From: Candidatus Onthomonas avicola
GTDB taxonomy: Bacteria; Bacillota; Clostridia; Oscillospirales; Oscillospiraceae
Reading direction: 5' to 3'
Assembly: GCA_018710845.1 (NCBI GenBank)
Contig: DVJB01000064.1
Coordinates: 1-64,000 of the forward strand
Length of the DNA: 64,000 nucleotides
A model generated the notes under the pieces. The model made no database searches, was not told the origin of the DNA, and saw nothing but the letters and a program-made list of their open reading frames with translations. This document shows positions 25,890 to 33,651 of this stretch, one piece after another. The position numbers and the translations under genes were made by a program. Numbering within the stretch: position 1 is the stretch's first letter; each line of letters starts with the position of its first letter.

Positions 25890-26640
25890 TGGATCACACC
25901 ACAGTTCAAAATAAAGATAGGGCTTGAGGCGACCGGACATTGCAGCTACAACCATCTCGAGTCTCTTCCTGGCCACAGTCTGGCTCCCTATGCCCTGAAC
26001 CCCTTGCCTGCAAACCTCTATTGAAAGAACCTCAGTCACAGAAAGACCAAAATCGACCGGGTCTACGCGAACGATTACGTCTATGCTGTTATCTGATGCG
26101 GGCCTCAAGCCCTGCACAGATACAGCATACCACAACGAGGAGCGAAAGCCGCTGACCGGATAGCGTTTTGACCAGGTAAAAGAGCGGGCAAAATGGTCTG
26201 CAACTTATTCCCAGACCTTGAAAAGCTGGTGCCCTCACTTCACATGGCCTCTGTTTATGCCTTACTGGAGGAATTCCCTGGCGCAAAACAGGTTGCCGCA
26301 AGCCAATTTGACTAGGATGAAAGCACTTCTTAAAACTGACTCCAAAGACCGCTACAAGCGAGATATGGCTAGTGCGATTCGCGATGCCGCCAGAAAAACT
26401 CTATCGGTTCCCGGATGTCCGCCGTGATTTTGACTGAGATAGGCGATTTCGCTCGATTTGACTCCCCGGACAAGCTACTGTCTTATGCCGGTATGTCTTC
26501 CTATCCCATGCCGCCAAGAAGTTGATTCGACTGATGTTTGCCATGGAGAAATCCAGAACGCCATATTGTTTGACTACCGAACTTCTCATTGATAGCCAAC
26601 TGGGGCTTTCTCGGGACTCCGCTTTGCTATGCCTTTCTTG
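25890..26640 (+). pseudogene. IS110-family transposase, heavily decayed
   Basis: Successive frames translate into consecutive pieces of an IS110 recombinase: KIGLEATGHCSYN and YALNPLPANLY; then KTKIDRV after a stop; then DAGLKP, TDTAYHNEE and RFDQVKERAK; then LFPDLEKLVPSLHMASVYALLEEFPGAK; then LLKTDSKDRYKRDMASAIRDAARK; then ILTEIGDFARFDSPDKLLSYAGM; finally AAKKLIRLMFAMEKS and PYCLTTE. Several stops and frameshifts and at least two internal deletions are present, including loss of much of the C-terminal catalytic region before the final helix. It is inactive. IS110 elements carry their guide (bridge) RNA in the non-coding end; no intact end was recognised. Confidence 0.85.
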
Positions 26641-26763
26641 AACCATCTAACTTTTGTCTACCACCGAGCATTTTAGGGGGTTGACTTCTAATAGTTAATC
26701 TCTTAACGATTTTTGACAAGTCCGGTGTGTCCGAAACATTTTGGTTCCGGGCACTTTTAGCGC

Positions 26764-26801
26764 AAAAAAGGGACACAGCCTCTGCTGCGAGACTGTGTCC
26801 C
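26764..26801 (-). terminator. Terminator of the merR gene
   Basis: Nine-bp perfect stem (26770-26778/26793-26801) followed on the minus strand by six T. It lies 18 bases past the merR stop. Confidence 0.85.
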
Positions 26802-26818
26802 TCTCATATTTGCTTTGC

Positions 26819-27193
26819 TCAGGACCGTGGCTCCCTGCGCTCGGCGAGCAGGCGGTCGTGATAGTTGAGCTTCTCATCCAGGCGGTCGAGAGAGCGCTGC
26901 ATGTCTGCCATCCGGGCAGCGAGCTGGTCGCGCTGTCGGGCCAGCAGTTCCCGACGTGCCTCCAGCGTCTCATCTCCCTGACGCACCAGGGCGACATACT
27001 GTACCAGCGCCTCAATCTGTACGCCGGCAGCGCGCATACATTTCATCAGTTCAATCCAATTACAGGACTCCTCGTCGTAGTCGCGAATGCCGCTCTTTGT
27101 GCGCGGCACCGGCGGAATCAGGCCGATCCGCTCATAATAGCGCAGCGTATCCGGCGACAGGCCGTATTTTCGGCTCGTTTCGGCAATCGTCAT
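26819..27193 (-). CDS. MerR-family transcriptional regulator (AdhR-like)
   Basis: A 124-residue regulator: helix-turn-helix TIAETSRKYGLSPDTLRYYERIGLIPP at the N-terminus, a RDYDEESCNWIELMKCMRAAGV wing-to-linker region and a long C-terminal dimerisation coiled coil rich in Arg, Glu and Leu. It has none of the C-terminal cysteine motifs of metal-sensing MerR proteins. The start ATG 27193 is preferred because GGAGGGAG lies just upstream; a reading 15 residues longer lacks a ribosome site. The upstream promoter has the unusual 19-base spacer typical of MerR targets. No partner gene follows; the decayed IS110 lies there instead. Confidence 0.9.
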   Translation of the reverse strand: MTIAETSRKYGLSPDTLRYYERIGLIPPVPRTKSGIRDYDEESCNWIELMKCMRAAGVQIEALVQYVALVRQGDETLEARRELLARQRDQLAARMADMQRSLDRLDEKLNYHDRLLAERREPRS

Positions 27194-27244
27194 GGCAATC
27201 TCCCTCCGCATGTGGTATTCCGGATGTTCGCCGGTCACTGTAAC

Positions 27245-27275
27245 AGCTTACCACTTTGAGTGTACTCCATGTCAA
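27245..27275 (-). promoter_or_regulatory. MerR-type promoter with 19-bp spacer
   Basis: Minus-strand TTGACA (27270-27275), a 19-base spacer and TAAGCT (27245-27250). The spacer contains the near-palindrome GAGT-AC-ACTC. Long spacers with a central dyad are the hallmark of MerR-activated promoters. Confidence 0.75.
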
Positions 27276-27402
27276 GCGCTGCCTATCGAGGATTTACCCC
27301 GGACACCCCGCCTAAAAGAAGATGGAACGCGGGTGCAGCACCAAGAGTGGGGAGAAGCGTCAGGAGATATCAGTGCATACATTCACTGCTCTTCCAATTG
27401 CA

Positions 27403-27443
27403 ACAAAAAAATCGGAAATCAGCCATTAATAAGCCGATTTCCG
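27403..27443 (-). terminator. Terminator after tRNA-Lys
   Basis: Stem CGGAAATC (27413-27420) with 27436-27443, extended by GGC/GCT pairs, followed on the minus strand by ATTTTTTTG. Confidence 0.8.
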
Positions 27444-27454
27444 AACAAAAACAC

Positions 27455-27527
27455 TGACCCGTCGGGGATTCGAACCCCGGACACCCTGCTTAAAAGGCAG
27501 GTGCTCTGCCGACTGAGCTAACGGGTC
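27455..27527 (-). tRNA. tRNA-Lys(TTT)
   Basis: 73-base cloverleaf on the minus strand: acceptor GACCCGT/ACGGGTC, D arm GCTC/GAGC, anticodon loop CTTTTAA and T loop TTCGAAT in a CGGGG/CCCCG stem. Discriminator A; CCA not encoded. Last gene of the leftward tRNA cluster. Confidence 0.97.
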
Positions 27528-27532
27528 ATATC

Positions 27533-27604
27533 CTGGGATGGCGGGACTCGAACCCACGAATGCGGGAGTCAAAGTCCCGTGCCTTACCACTTGGCGACAT
27601 CCCA
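27533..27604 (-). tRNA. tRNA-Gln(TTG)
   Basis: Minus-strand cloverleaf with acceptor TGGGATG/CATCCCA, anticodon loop CTTTGAC (TTG) and T loop TTCGAGT. Only five bases separate it from tRNA-Lys, so both come from one precursor. Confidence 0.96.
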
Positions 27605-27626
27605 TCAAAATCCCGCCAAGGCGGAA

Positions 27627-27662
27627 GAAAAAAGGTCAGACCGGAGGGGCCCGCTCTGACCT
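27627..27662 (-). terminator. Terminator inside the tRNA cluster
   Basis: Eight-bp perfect stem (27633-27640/27655-27662), followed on the minus strand by a T run (TTTTTTCTT). It sits between tRNA-His and tRNA-Gln, and no good promoter was seen for the Gln-Lys pair. Confidence 0.75.
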
Positions 27663-27685
27663 GGCTCCCTGTTGAGGGGAAACAG

Positions 27686-27760
<75 letters not shown>

Positions 27761-27818
27761 ATATCCACTTGTCGGGCAACGCCGCGGCTCAGGGGACAGT
27801 CCCAAGGGCCGGACGCAC

Positions 27819-27892
<74 letters not shown>

Positions 27893-27898
27893 ATCTGG

Positions 27899-27969
27899 AG
27901 CGGGTGATGGGAATCGAACCCACGCGACCAGCTTGGAAGGCTGGGATTCTACCATTGAACTACACCCGC
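27899..27969 (-). tRNA. tRNA-Gly(TCC)
   Basis: 71-base minus-strand cloverleaf, acceptor GCGGGTG/CACCCGC, anticodon loop CTTCCAA, T loop TTCGATT. First gene of the leftward tRNA operon. Confidence 0.96.
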
Positions 27970-27989
27970 AAGCTGTTGCCAGCCGAAAT

Positions 27990-28018
27990 ATCATAGCACA
28001 GGCGATCAGACTTGTCAA
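27990..28018 (-). promoter_or_regulatory. Promoter of the leftward tRNA operon
   Basis: Perfect minus-strand TTGACA (28013-28018), 17-base spacer and TATGAT (27990-27995), 20 bases before tRNA-Gly. Order of genes: Gly, Arg, His, (terminator), Gln, Lys. Confidence 0.9.
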
Positions 28019-28075
28019 GTTGTTCCTCAGGATATTTTCTCCTTTTCGCGCGCAGGTCCGCCGTGCATCCGCCGG

Positions 28076-29143
28076 TCAGCGCAGCTCCTTGTCACAGTAG
28101 GCGCAGCACTGCCGACCGTTGACCACTTTGACCAGCGGCGGCAGATAGCTGCTCTCCGTCTGGGTGATGCAGGCGGGGTTGGAGCAGACCGGCTTGGTGC
28201 CGATCTCCACCGGGTCTGGCTTTCGATGCCCCTGGTTGGCCAGGTCCATCAGAAGTGCCATACGCGCGTACATACCAAAGCGTGCCTGCTCGAAGTAGGC
28301 CGCGCGCGGGTCATCGTCTACGTCCACCGCGATCTCGTCCACGCGGGGCAGGGGGTGGAGCACGATCATATCCGGCCGCGCGCGGTCGAGCTTGCGGCGG
28401 TTGAGAATATAGACGCCCTTGTTGCGCTCGTACTCCAGCGGGTCAAGAAAGCGCTCACGCTGGATGCGGGTCATATAGAGCACGTCGAGCATCGGGATGA
28501 CCGCTTCCAGGCCGGTGACCTCGGTATACCAGAGGTGATTTTCCTGCATAAACAGGCGCATATAGTCCGGAATAGCCAGCTCGCGCGGGCTGATAAGATA
28601 GAACTTAATATTGTCAAATTTGGCCAGCGCCTTGATGAGGGAGTGGACGGTGCGGCCGTTTTTCAGGTCGCCGCACAGGCCAATGGAGATGCCGTCCACG
28701 CCGCCGCGCAGGCGGGTGATGGTGGTGAGATCGGCCATCGTCTGGGTTGGGTGCATATGACCGCCGTCGCCGGCGTTGATGACCGGTACCTCGGAGTAGA
28801 GGCTGGCGGCCTTGGCCGCGCCCTCACGGGGATTGCGCATGACGATGACGTCGGCATAGGCGGAGACCATCTTAATGGTGTCCTTCAACGTCTCACCTTT
28901 GGCGGTAGAAGAGGATTTCGGGTCGGCAAAGCCGAATACGGTGCCGCCAAGACGGAGCATGGCGGTCTGAAAAGAGAAGTTGGTCCGGGTGGAGGGCTCA
29001 AAAAAAAGGCTGCCCTCCAGCTTGCCGCGGCAGGCATCCAAATACTTCTCCGGCGCGTCCATGATACGCTCGGCGCGCGCGTAGATCTCTTCCCATTCTT
29101 GGCGGCTCAGGTCGCCAAAGTCGATAAGGTGGCGGATACTCAT
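28076..29143 (-). CDS. pyrB: Aspartate carbamoyltransferase with a C-terminal PyrI-like zinc domain
   Basis: Catalyses the first committed step of pyrimidine synthesis: carbamoyl phosphate plus aspartate to carbamoyl aspartate. The catalytic chain is complete: FFEPSTRTNFSF, GDGGHMHPTQ, GDLKNGRTVHSL and LHPLPRVDEI. After about residue 305 it continues with a four-cysteine tail, CSNPAC ... CCAYCDKEL, equivalent to the zinc domain of the regulatory chain PyrI. The allosteric nucleotide-binding half of PyrI is absent. ATG 29143 follows AAGGGGAG by six bases. A stand-alone unit with its own promoter. Confidence 0.93.
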   Translation of the reverse strand: MSIRHLIDFGDLSRQEWEEIYARAERIMDAPEKYLDACRGKLEGSLFFEPSTRTNFSFQTAMLRLGGTVFGFADPKSSSTAKGETLKDTIKMVSAYADVIVMRNPREGAAKAASLYSEVPVINAGDGGHMHPTQTMADLTTITRLRGGVDGISIGLCGDLKNGRTVHSLIKALAKFDNIKFYLISPRELAIPDYMRLFMQENHLWYTEVTGLEAVIPMLDVLYMTRIQRERFLDPLEYERNKGVYILNRRKLDRARPDMIVLHPLPRVDEIAVDVDDDPRAAYFEQARFGMYARMALLMDLANQGHRKPDPVEIGTKPVCSNPACITQTESSYLPPLVKVVNGRQCCAYCDKELR

Positions 29144-29173
29144 CAAGATCTCCCCTTCTTGTCGATTTGATTT

Positions 29174-29202
29174 ATTGTATCACAGCCCGGCCCGACGCAC
29201 AA
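29174..29202 (-). promoter_or_regulatory. pyrB promoter
   Basis: Minus-strand TTGTGC (29197-29202), 17-base spacer and TACAAT (29174-29179). No PyrR-type attenuator was seen in the short leader. Confidence 0.55.
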
Positions 29203-29287
29203 GGGACAACCGCCCGCATGCCTGTCCAAAAATGGCAGTTGTACAAGGTATGATTCTGGCGGTTTTTCCCCATCCTAACAGACGGTG

Positions 29288-29914
29288 ATGTTACGGATGG
29301 AATGGATTTGGTACTTTTTTCTCTATTCGGCCGCCGGTTTTCTGATCGAGGTGGCCTATGCCCGGCTGATGGGCCTGAAAAAGCGGGACCGCAAGTGCCT
29401 GTTGCTGCTCCCGCTCTGCCCGGTCTACGGGGTGGGGGCGCTGGGGATTCTCCTGCTGCCCGAGCCGGTGCTGCGCGCGCCGCTGCTGTTGGTCCCGGCG
29501 GCGGCCGCGGTGGCGGTGGGCGCGGAATACCTGATGGCGCTGTTTTATGAAAAGGTATGGCGCGTCGCCTTCTGGGACTACCGCGCCATGCCCTTTCATC
29601 TCCAGGGGCGTGTCTGCCTGCCGTTTGCCGCCGCGTGGGGCCTGCTGGCCCTGCCGCTGGTCTACGGGGTGCAGCCGCTGGCCCGCCGGCTGGCGCCGTT
29701 GCTGCCGCCGGAGCTGCTGGCGGGGCTCACGGCGCTCTTTCTGGCTGACTGCGTGTGCACCGGCGCGCTTTTGCGCCGGCGGGGAGACACCGATGCGCTG
29801 CGGTGGTACCGCACCGTGCCGCTCTGGCTCAGAGCGCGCGCAGCGCGGAGACGATCGCCTCCAGACGCTCCGACGAGACGCCCTGCCGGCGGGCAAAGGT
29901 CAGAGTCTGCCTGA
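29288..29914 (+). CDS. Putative ABC-type permease of the CmpB family (membrane protein)
   Basis: A protein of about 208 residues with five hydrophobic segments. The N-terminus (WIWYFFLYSAAGFLIEVAYARL, KKRDRKCLLLLPLCPVYGVGAL) and central EYLMALFYEKVWRVAFWDYR match the CmpB-like putative ABC permease family (pfam ABC_trans_CmpB). Start choice among GTG 29285, ATG 29288 and ATG 29297 is unsure because no strong ribosome site is seen. The Arg/Pro-rich last 30 residues are encoded over the 3' end of an opposite-strand gene and may not be conserved. Function unknown. Confidence 0.65.
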   Translation: MLRMEWIWYFFLYSAAGFLIEVAYARLMGLKKRDRKCLLLLPLCPVYGVGALGILLLPEPVLRAPLLLVPAAAAVAVGAEYLMALFYEKVWRVAFWDYRAMPFHLQGRVCLPFAAAWGLLALPLVYGVQPLARRLAPLLPPELLAGLTALFLADCVCTGALLRRRGDTDALRWYRTVPLWLRARAARRRSPPDAPTRRPAGGQRSESA

Positions 29915-30023
29915 CCGTCCAGCCTCGGGCGAGCGCCGCGAGCGGGTGGTGCAGGATGCCGGGGGCGTACCGTTCGAGCACCTGTACCGCCCGCGCATCG
30001 CGCAGCAGCTCCCGCATGGTCAT
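29829..30023 (-). CDS. Small conserved-looking protein of unknown function
   Basis: A 64-residue protein beginning MTMRELLRDARAVQVLERYAPGI and ending in GVSSERLEAIVSALRAL. It looks like the small helical domain that I recall as an accessory C-terminal domain or stand-alone protein in Firmicutes, but I cannot name the family. Its ribosome site is distant (GAGAGGAG about 25 bases upstream); a GTG or CTG start 21-27 bases earlier would sit better. It overlaps the 3' end of the CmpB-like gene by 86 bases on the opposite strand. Confidence 0.5.
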   Translation of the reverse strand: MTMRELLRDARAVQVLERYAPGILHHPLAALARGWTVRQTLTFARRQGVSSERLEAIVSALRAL

Positions 30024-30063
30024 ATCGTCGCGCAATTGCAGAAAAATCACTCCTCTCCGGGCC

Positions 30064-30092
30064 TTGCTCCGCGGCAGGCCCTCCGTTATAAT
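30064..30092 (+). promoter_or_regulatory. Promoter of the gamma-carbonic anhydrase gene
   Basis: TTGCTC (30064-30069), 17-base spacer and perfect TATAAT (30087-30092). Confidence 0.65.
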
Positions 30093-30144
30093 GGGAGAGA
30101 AACACCCATCTGATTCTATGCAATCTGTTCTGGAGGCGATTCCC

Positions 30145-30666
30145 ATGCTGCTCAAACCGCTGGGCGGGGCACGGCCCCGGCTCCATCCCACCGCCCGCGC
30201 GGCGGAGACCGCTGCCGTCATCGGCGATGTGACGCTGGCGGCAAATGTCAATCTCTGGTACGGCGCCGTCCTGCGCGGGGATATGGCCCCCATCTCGGTG
30301 GGGGAGAACACCAATATCCAGGACAACGCCGTGCTGCACTGTGACTGCGGCGTGCCCTGCCGGGTGGGGCGGGACGTGAGCGTGGGCCATAACGCGGTGG
30401 TCCACTCCGCTATGGTGGGGGACGGCTGCCTGATCGGCATGGGAGCGGTGCTGCTGTCCGGCTGCTCCCTCGGGGAGGGATGCATCGTCGGCGGCGGCGC
30501 GGTGGTGCCGGGCAGTCTCCACGCCCCGGCGCACAGCCTGATTGTCGGCGTGCCTGGCCGGGTGGTGCGCACGCTCCGTCCGGAGGAGACAGAGCACCTG
30601 CGGGAAAATGTGGAGCACTACCTCGAATACGCCGCGCTGGAGCTGGAGCGCGCCGGGGAGGAATAA
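30145..30666 (+). CDS. Gamma-class carbonic anhydrase-like protein
   Basis: A 173-residue left-handed beta-helix protein made of hexapeptide repeats (IGDVTL, VNLWYG, VGENTN, IQDNAV, VGRDVS, IGMGAV, VGGGAV). The three zinc histidines fit LHCDCG, GHNAVVHS (first and last His). The catalytic-loop glutamate of true Cam enzymes is not evident, so it may be a CamH-type anhydrase or a related acyl-binding protein. The ATG at 30145 has GGAGG eight bases upstream. DUF1540 follows 53 bases later. Confidence 0.9.
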   Translation: MLLKPLGGARPRLHPTARAAETAAVIGDVTLAANVNLWYGAVLRGDMAPISVGENTNIQDNAVLHCDCGVPCRVGRDVSVGHNAVVHSAMVGDGCLIGMGAVLLSGCSLGEGCIVGGGAVVPGSLHAPAHSLIVGVPGRVVRTLRPEETEHLRENVEHYLEYAALELERAGEE

Positions 30667-30719
30667 GACCGGGCGCGCGGGGCATACTACCCTTGCCATC
30701 GGCAAAGGAGGTATGAACC

Positions 30720-30902
30720 ATGGATCAGATCAACCACAATATTCAATGCAGCGTCAACACCTGTGCCTACCACGCCGGCGCGCAGGACTACTGCACGCTC
30801 AGCGCCATCCGCGTCGGCTGCTGTGAGGCGCAGCCCAAGAGCTGCGACTGCACCGAGTGCGCCTCGTTCAAGATGCGCAAGGGCGGCGGCTGCGGCCGCT
30901 AA
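30720..30902 (+). CDS. DUF1540 cysteine-rich protein
   Basis: A 60-residue protein with eight cysteines in pairs (SVNTCAYHA, DYCTLSAI, GCCEAQPKSCDCTECASF), the pattern of the DUF1540 family common in Clostridia. The cysteine clusters imply metal or Fe-S binding, though the role is unknown. AAAGGAGG lies just before the ATG and a terminator follows. Confidence 0.93.
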   Translation: MDQINHNIQCSVNTCAYHAGAQDYCTLSAIRVGCCEAQPKSCDCTECASFKMRKGGGCGR

Positions 30903-30915
30903 ACGCCGAGACAAG

Positions 30916-30948
30916 GCCTGTGACCAGCTGACCGCTGGCCACAGGCCA
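30916..30948 (+). terminator. Terminator after the DUF1540 gene
   Basis: Fourteen-bp stem with one mismatch (GGCCTGTG-CCAGC), followed by ATTTTCC. Confidence 0.7.
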
Positions 30949-30963
30949 TTTTCCTGCGCTCCG

Positions 30964-31554
30964 TTATGCTTCCGCCTGGCCCTCGCCGTCAAAATAGGCG
31001 TTGATCGCCGCCTCGTCCACCTTCATCGCCTCCAGTGTGCGCTCGAGCAGCGTGCTCAGATCCCAGCCGAGCAGCTCGGCGCCCGACTCGATCACCTCAC
31101 GCGAGCAGCCGGCGGCAAACTTCTTGTCCTTAAACTTCTTCTTCAGGCTCTTGAGGTTCATGTCCTGAATGCTCTTGGACGGGCGCATCAGCCCGGCGGC
31201 AAAGATCAGGCCGGTCAGCTCGTCGGCGGCGTAGAGCACCTTCTCCATCTCGTGCTCCGGCCAGATGTCCACCGTCAGCCCCCAGCCGTGGCTGGCGGTC
31301 GCATGGATCAGCCGCTCGTCCAGGCCGCGCTCACGCATGATCTCCTGGCTTTTAACGCAGTGCTGGTCCGGATAGCGCTCAAAGTCAAGGTCATGCAGCA
31401 GGCCGACGATGCCCCAGAACTCCTCCTCTTCTCCATAGCCCAGCGTACGGGCAAAATAGCGCATCACGCCCTCCACCGTCAGCGCATGGCGAATATGAAA
31501 CGGCTCCTGGTTGTACTCCTTCAGCAGGGCCAGCGCTTCATCTCGTGTGATCAT
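30964..31554 (-). CDS. HD-domain phosphohydrolase-like protein
   Basis: A 196-residue cytoplasmic protein with HD-superfamily metal residues: IRHALTVEGV (first His), GLLHDLDFERYP (His-Asp), ATASHGWG and LYAADELTGLI (Asp). Such proteins hydrolyse phosphate esters or nucleotides. The lysine-rich SLKKKFKDKKFAAGCSRE block is typical of this uncharacterised clostridial subgroup. It starts 20 bases after mnmA on the same strand and is probably co-transcribed with it. Confidence 0.85.
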   Translation of the reverse strand: MITRDEALALLKEYNQEPFHIRHALTVEGVMRYFARTLGYGEEEEFWGIVGLLHDLDFERYPDQHCVKSQEIMRERGLDERLIHATASHGWGLTVDIWPEHEMEKVLYAADELTGLIFAAGLMRPSKSIQDMNLKSLKKKFKDKKFAAGCSREVIESGAELLGWDLSTLLERTLEAMKVDEAAINAYFDGEGQAEA

Positions 31555-31574
31555 ATTCGATTCCTCCTACTGTC

Positions 31575-32642
31575 TCAGATTTCTTCTGTCTGGCAGATCG
31601 TGCCGCCGCCGACCACTGTCTCGCCGTCGTAGAGGACGAGGGCCTGCCCCGGCGTGACGGCGCGCTGCGGCGTGTCGAACACGGCGGTCAGCTCGTCCTC
31701 TCCCGTCTGCCGTACGGTGACGGCGGCCTCTGTCTGGCTGTAACGCGTCTTGGCAGTGAGGCGGCATGGACTGTCCAGGCGGTCGCAGGCAATCCAGTTT
31801 AAGTGGTCCGCCACGGTGCGGCGGGCGTAGAGTGCATCTTCACCGCCGAGTGTGACGGTGTTGCGCGCCGGGTCCTTGCCCACCACATAGGTCCGCTGGC
31901 CGAGGGCGATGCGCAGGCCGCGCCGTTGGCCGAGGGTATAGCGCACATGCCCCTCGTGCCGCCCGATCACGTTCCCGTCCCCGTCAAGAAAGTCGCCGGG
32001 CGGGCAGTCCTCGCCGGTGTGCCGCGCGAGGAAGGCGGGGTAGTCCCCGTCGGGAAGAAAGCAGATGTCCTGACTGTCCCGCCGGTGGGCGGCCTCCAGG
32101 CCGCGGGCGGCGGCGATCCGGCGCACCTCGGCCTTGGTCAGGCCGCCGAGGGGGAAAAGGGTGCGTGCGAGTACCGATTGCGGCAGGGCGTAGAGGAAAT
32201 AGCTCTGGTCCTTGGAACGGTCTGCCCCGCGCTGCAGGAGAAAGCGCCCGCCCATCTCCCGCACGCGGGCGTAGTGCCCGGTGGCGAGATATCGCGCCCC
32301 CTCCCGGTCCGCCGCCTCAAGCAAGCCGGGGAATTTCACCGTCCGGTTGCAGCGCACGCAGGGGTTTGGGGTAAGGCCGGCCCGATAGCTGGCGGCAAAA
32401 TAGTCCAGTACCTCACGGGAGAAGCGCTCCTCGTCCGCCGCGACGCGGTGGGGGATGCCGAGCTGATCGCACGCTTGGGCAGCCCTCTGCACGGCATCCT
32501 CTCCGCCGCAGCCGCCGTCGTAGAGACGCAGGGTGACGCCGGTCACATCGTAACCCTCCTCCAGCAGCAGCCAGGCTGCCGCCGTGCTGTCTACGCCGCC
32601 GCTCATGCCGAGCACAACGCGCGGCCGCGCTCCACGGTCCAT
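31575..32642 (-). CDS. mnmA: tRNA-specific 2-thiouridylase
   Basis: ATP-dependent enzyme that puts sulphur on U34 of tRNA-Lys, -Glu and -Gln. PP-loop GMSGGVDST (residues 12-20), the catalytic cysteines in NPCVRCN and SQDICF, and YTLGQRRGL match MnmA. Length (355) is normal. GGGAGGTG precedes the ATG at 32642. Two of its substrates, tRNA-Lys(TTT) and tRNA-Gln(TTG), are encoded 4 kb away. Likely operon with the HD gene. Confidence 0.96.
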   Translation of the reverse strand: MDRGARPRVVLGMSGGVDSTAAAWLLLEEGYDVTGVTLRLYDGGCGGEDAVQRAAQACDQLGIPHRVAADEERFSREVLDYFAASYRAGLTPNPCVRCNRTVKFPGLLEAADREGARYLATGHYARVREMGGRFLLQRGADRSKDQSYFLYALPQSVLARTLFPLGGLTKAEVRRIAAARGLEAAHRRDSQDICFLPDGDYPAFLARHTGEDCPPGDFLDGDGNVIGRHEGHVRYTLGQRRGLRIALGQRTYVVGKDPARNTVTLGGEDALYARRTVADHLNWIACDRLDSPCRLTAKTRYSQTEAAVTVRQTGEDELTAVFDTPQRAVTPGQALVLYDGETVVGGGTICQTEEI

Positions 32643-32735
32643 TCGGACACCTCCCGTCGTACGATGACTTCTCCAGTATGATAGCGCGCTTTGCCGTGCA
32701 TTTCAACTTTTTTCTGGCAGCCAGTGCCGCGATGC

Positions 32736-32764
32736 TTGTCCTTGTCCGGCAAATATACTATAAT
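32736..32764 (+). promoter_or_regulatory. rpe promoter
   Basis: TTGTCC (32736-32741), 17-base spacer and TATAAT (32759-32764). Confidence 0.65.
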
Positions 32765-32826
32765 TACAGCATAGCAGATGTGAATGAACGTCCCTTTCCG
32801 GGGCGGACAAAGGAGAGATCACTACC

Positions 32827-33480
32827 ATGACAAAAGTCAGTCCCTCGGTCCTGTCGGCCGACTTCGCCTGCCTGGGCGAGAGCTGCCGCCGCGTGCTGGA
32901 CGCCGGCGCGGATATGATTCACTTCGACGTGATGGACGGCCACTTTGTGGACAATATCAGCTTCGGACTGCCGGTACTCGAGTCGCTCAAGCGGGTGCTG
33001 CCGGATGCGGTGTACGACGTGCACCTGATGATCACCCATCCGCTGGCCTACTGCCGCCAGTTTGCCGCGGCGGGCGCGGATTACATCACCTTCCACGTCG
33101 AGACGGTGGACGATATCCAGGCCACCATTGACGCCATCCGCGCCGCCGGATGCGGCGCCGGGCTGTGTGTCAAGCCTGGCACCCCAGTGGAGACGGTCTT
33201 TCCCTGGCTGGACCAGCTTGCCTTGGTGCTAGTGATGGGAGTGGAGCCGGGCCACGGCGGCCAGGCATTCCAGGAAAACGCGCTGGATAAGCTGCGTGCC
33301 CTGCGCGCGGAGTGCGCACGGCGGGGACTTTCCCCCTATCTCTCGGTGGACGGCGGCGTGAAAGCGGCGACCACCGGCCCACAGTGTGTGGCGGCGGGAG
33401 CCAATCTGCTCGTCGCGGGCAGCGCCGTCTTCTGCGCGGACGATGTGTCTCGGGCAGTGCGTGAGCTGCGGGAACTCTGA
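32827..33480 (+). CDS. rpe: Ribulose-phosphate 3-epimerase
   Basis: Interconverts ribulose-5-phosphate and xylulose-5-phosphate in the pentose phosphate pathway. The 217-residue TIM barrel has the usual metal and catalytic blocks: PSVLSADFACLG, HFDVMDGHFV (His, Asp), DVHLMITHP, VMGVEPGHGGQAF and SVDGGVKAATT (catalytic Asp). In many bacteria rpe follows the rsgA/GTPase genes; here it stands alone with its own promoter. GGAGAG precedes the ATG. Confidence 0.96.
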   Translation: MTKVSPSVLSADFACLGESCRRVLDAGADMIHFDVMDGHFVDNISFGLPVLESLKRVLPDAVYDVHLMITHPLAYCRQFAAAGADYITFHVETVDDIQATIDAIRAAGCGAGLCVKPGTPVETVFPWLDQLALVLVMGVEPGHGGQAFQENALDKLRALRAECARRGLSPYLSVDGGVKAATTGPQCVAAGANLLVAGSAVFCADDVSRAVRELREL

Positions 33481-33500
33481 GATAACCCAGCAAGGAGTGT

Positions 33501-33557
33501 CCGCACCGGCAGCATTCTTTCATGCGGCCAGTGCGGTCGCTCTTTTTTGCGCGAAAG
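33501..33557 (+). terminator. Probable terminator of rpe
   Basis: CCGCAC ... GTGCGG stem with an inner GCAT/ATGC pairing, followed by CGCTCTTTTTT. Confidence 0.55.
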
Positions 33558-33569
33558 AGAGTGTTTTCG

Positions 33570-33598
33570 TTGACAGCACTTCTTTTTCGTGCTACTCT
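33570..33598 (+). promoter_or_regulatory. Promoter of the FN3/SH3 surface protein
   Basis: Perfect TTGACA (33570-33575), 17-base spacer and TACTCT (33593-33598). Confidence 0.65.
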
Positions 33599-33651
33599 TT
33601 ACAAAAAGATATTTCTATCTAATTTGTCAGAAGAGAACAGGAGGGACCGTT

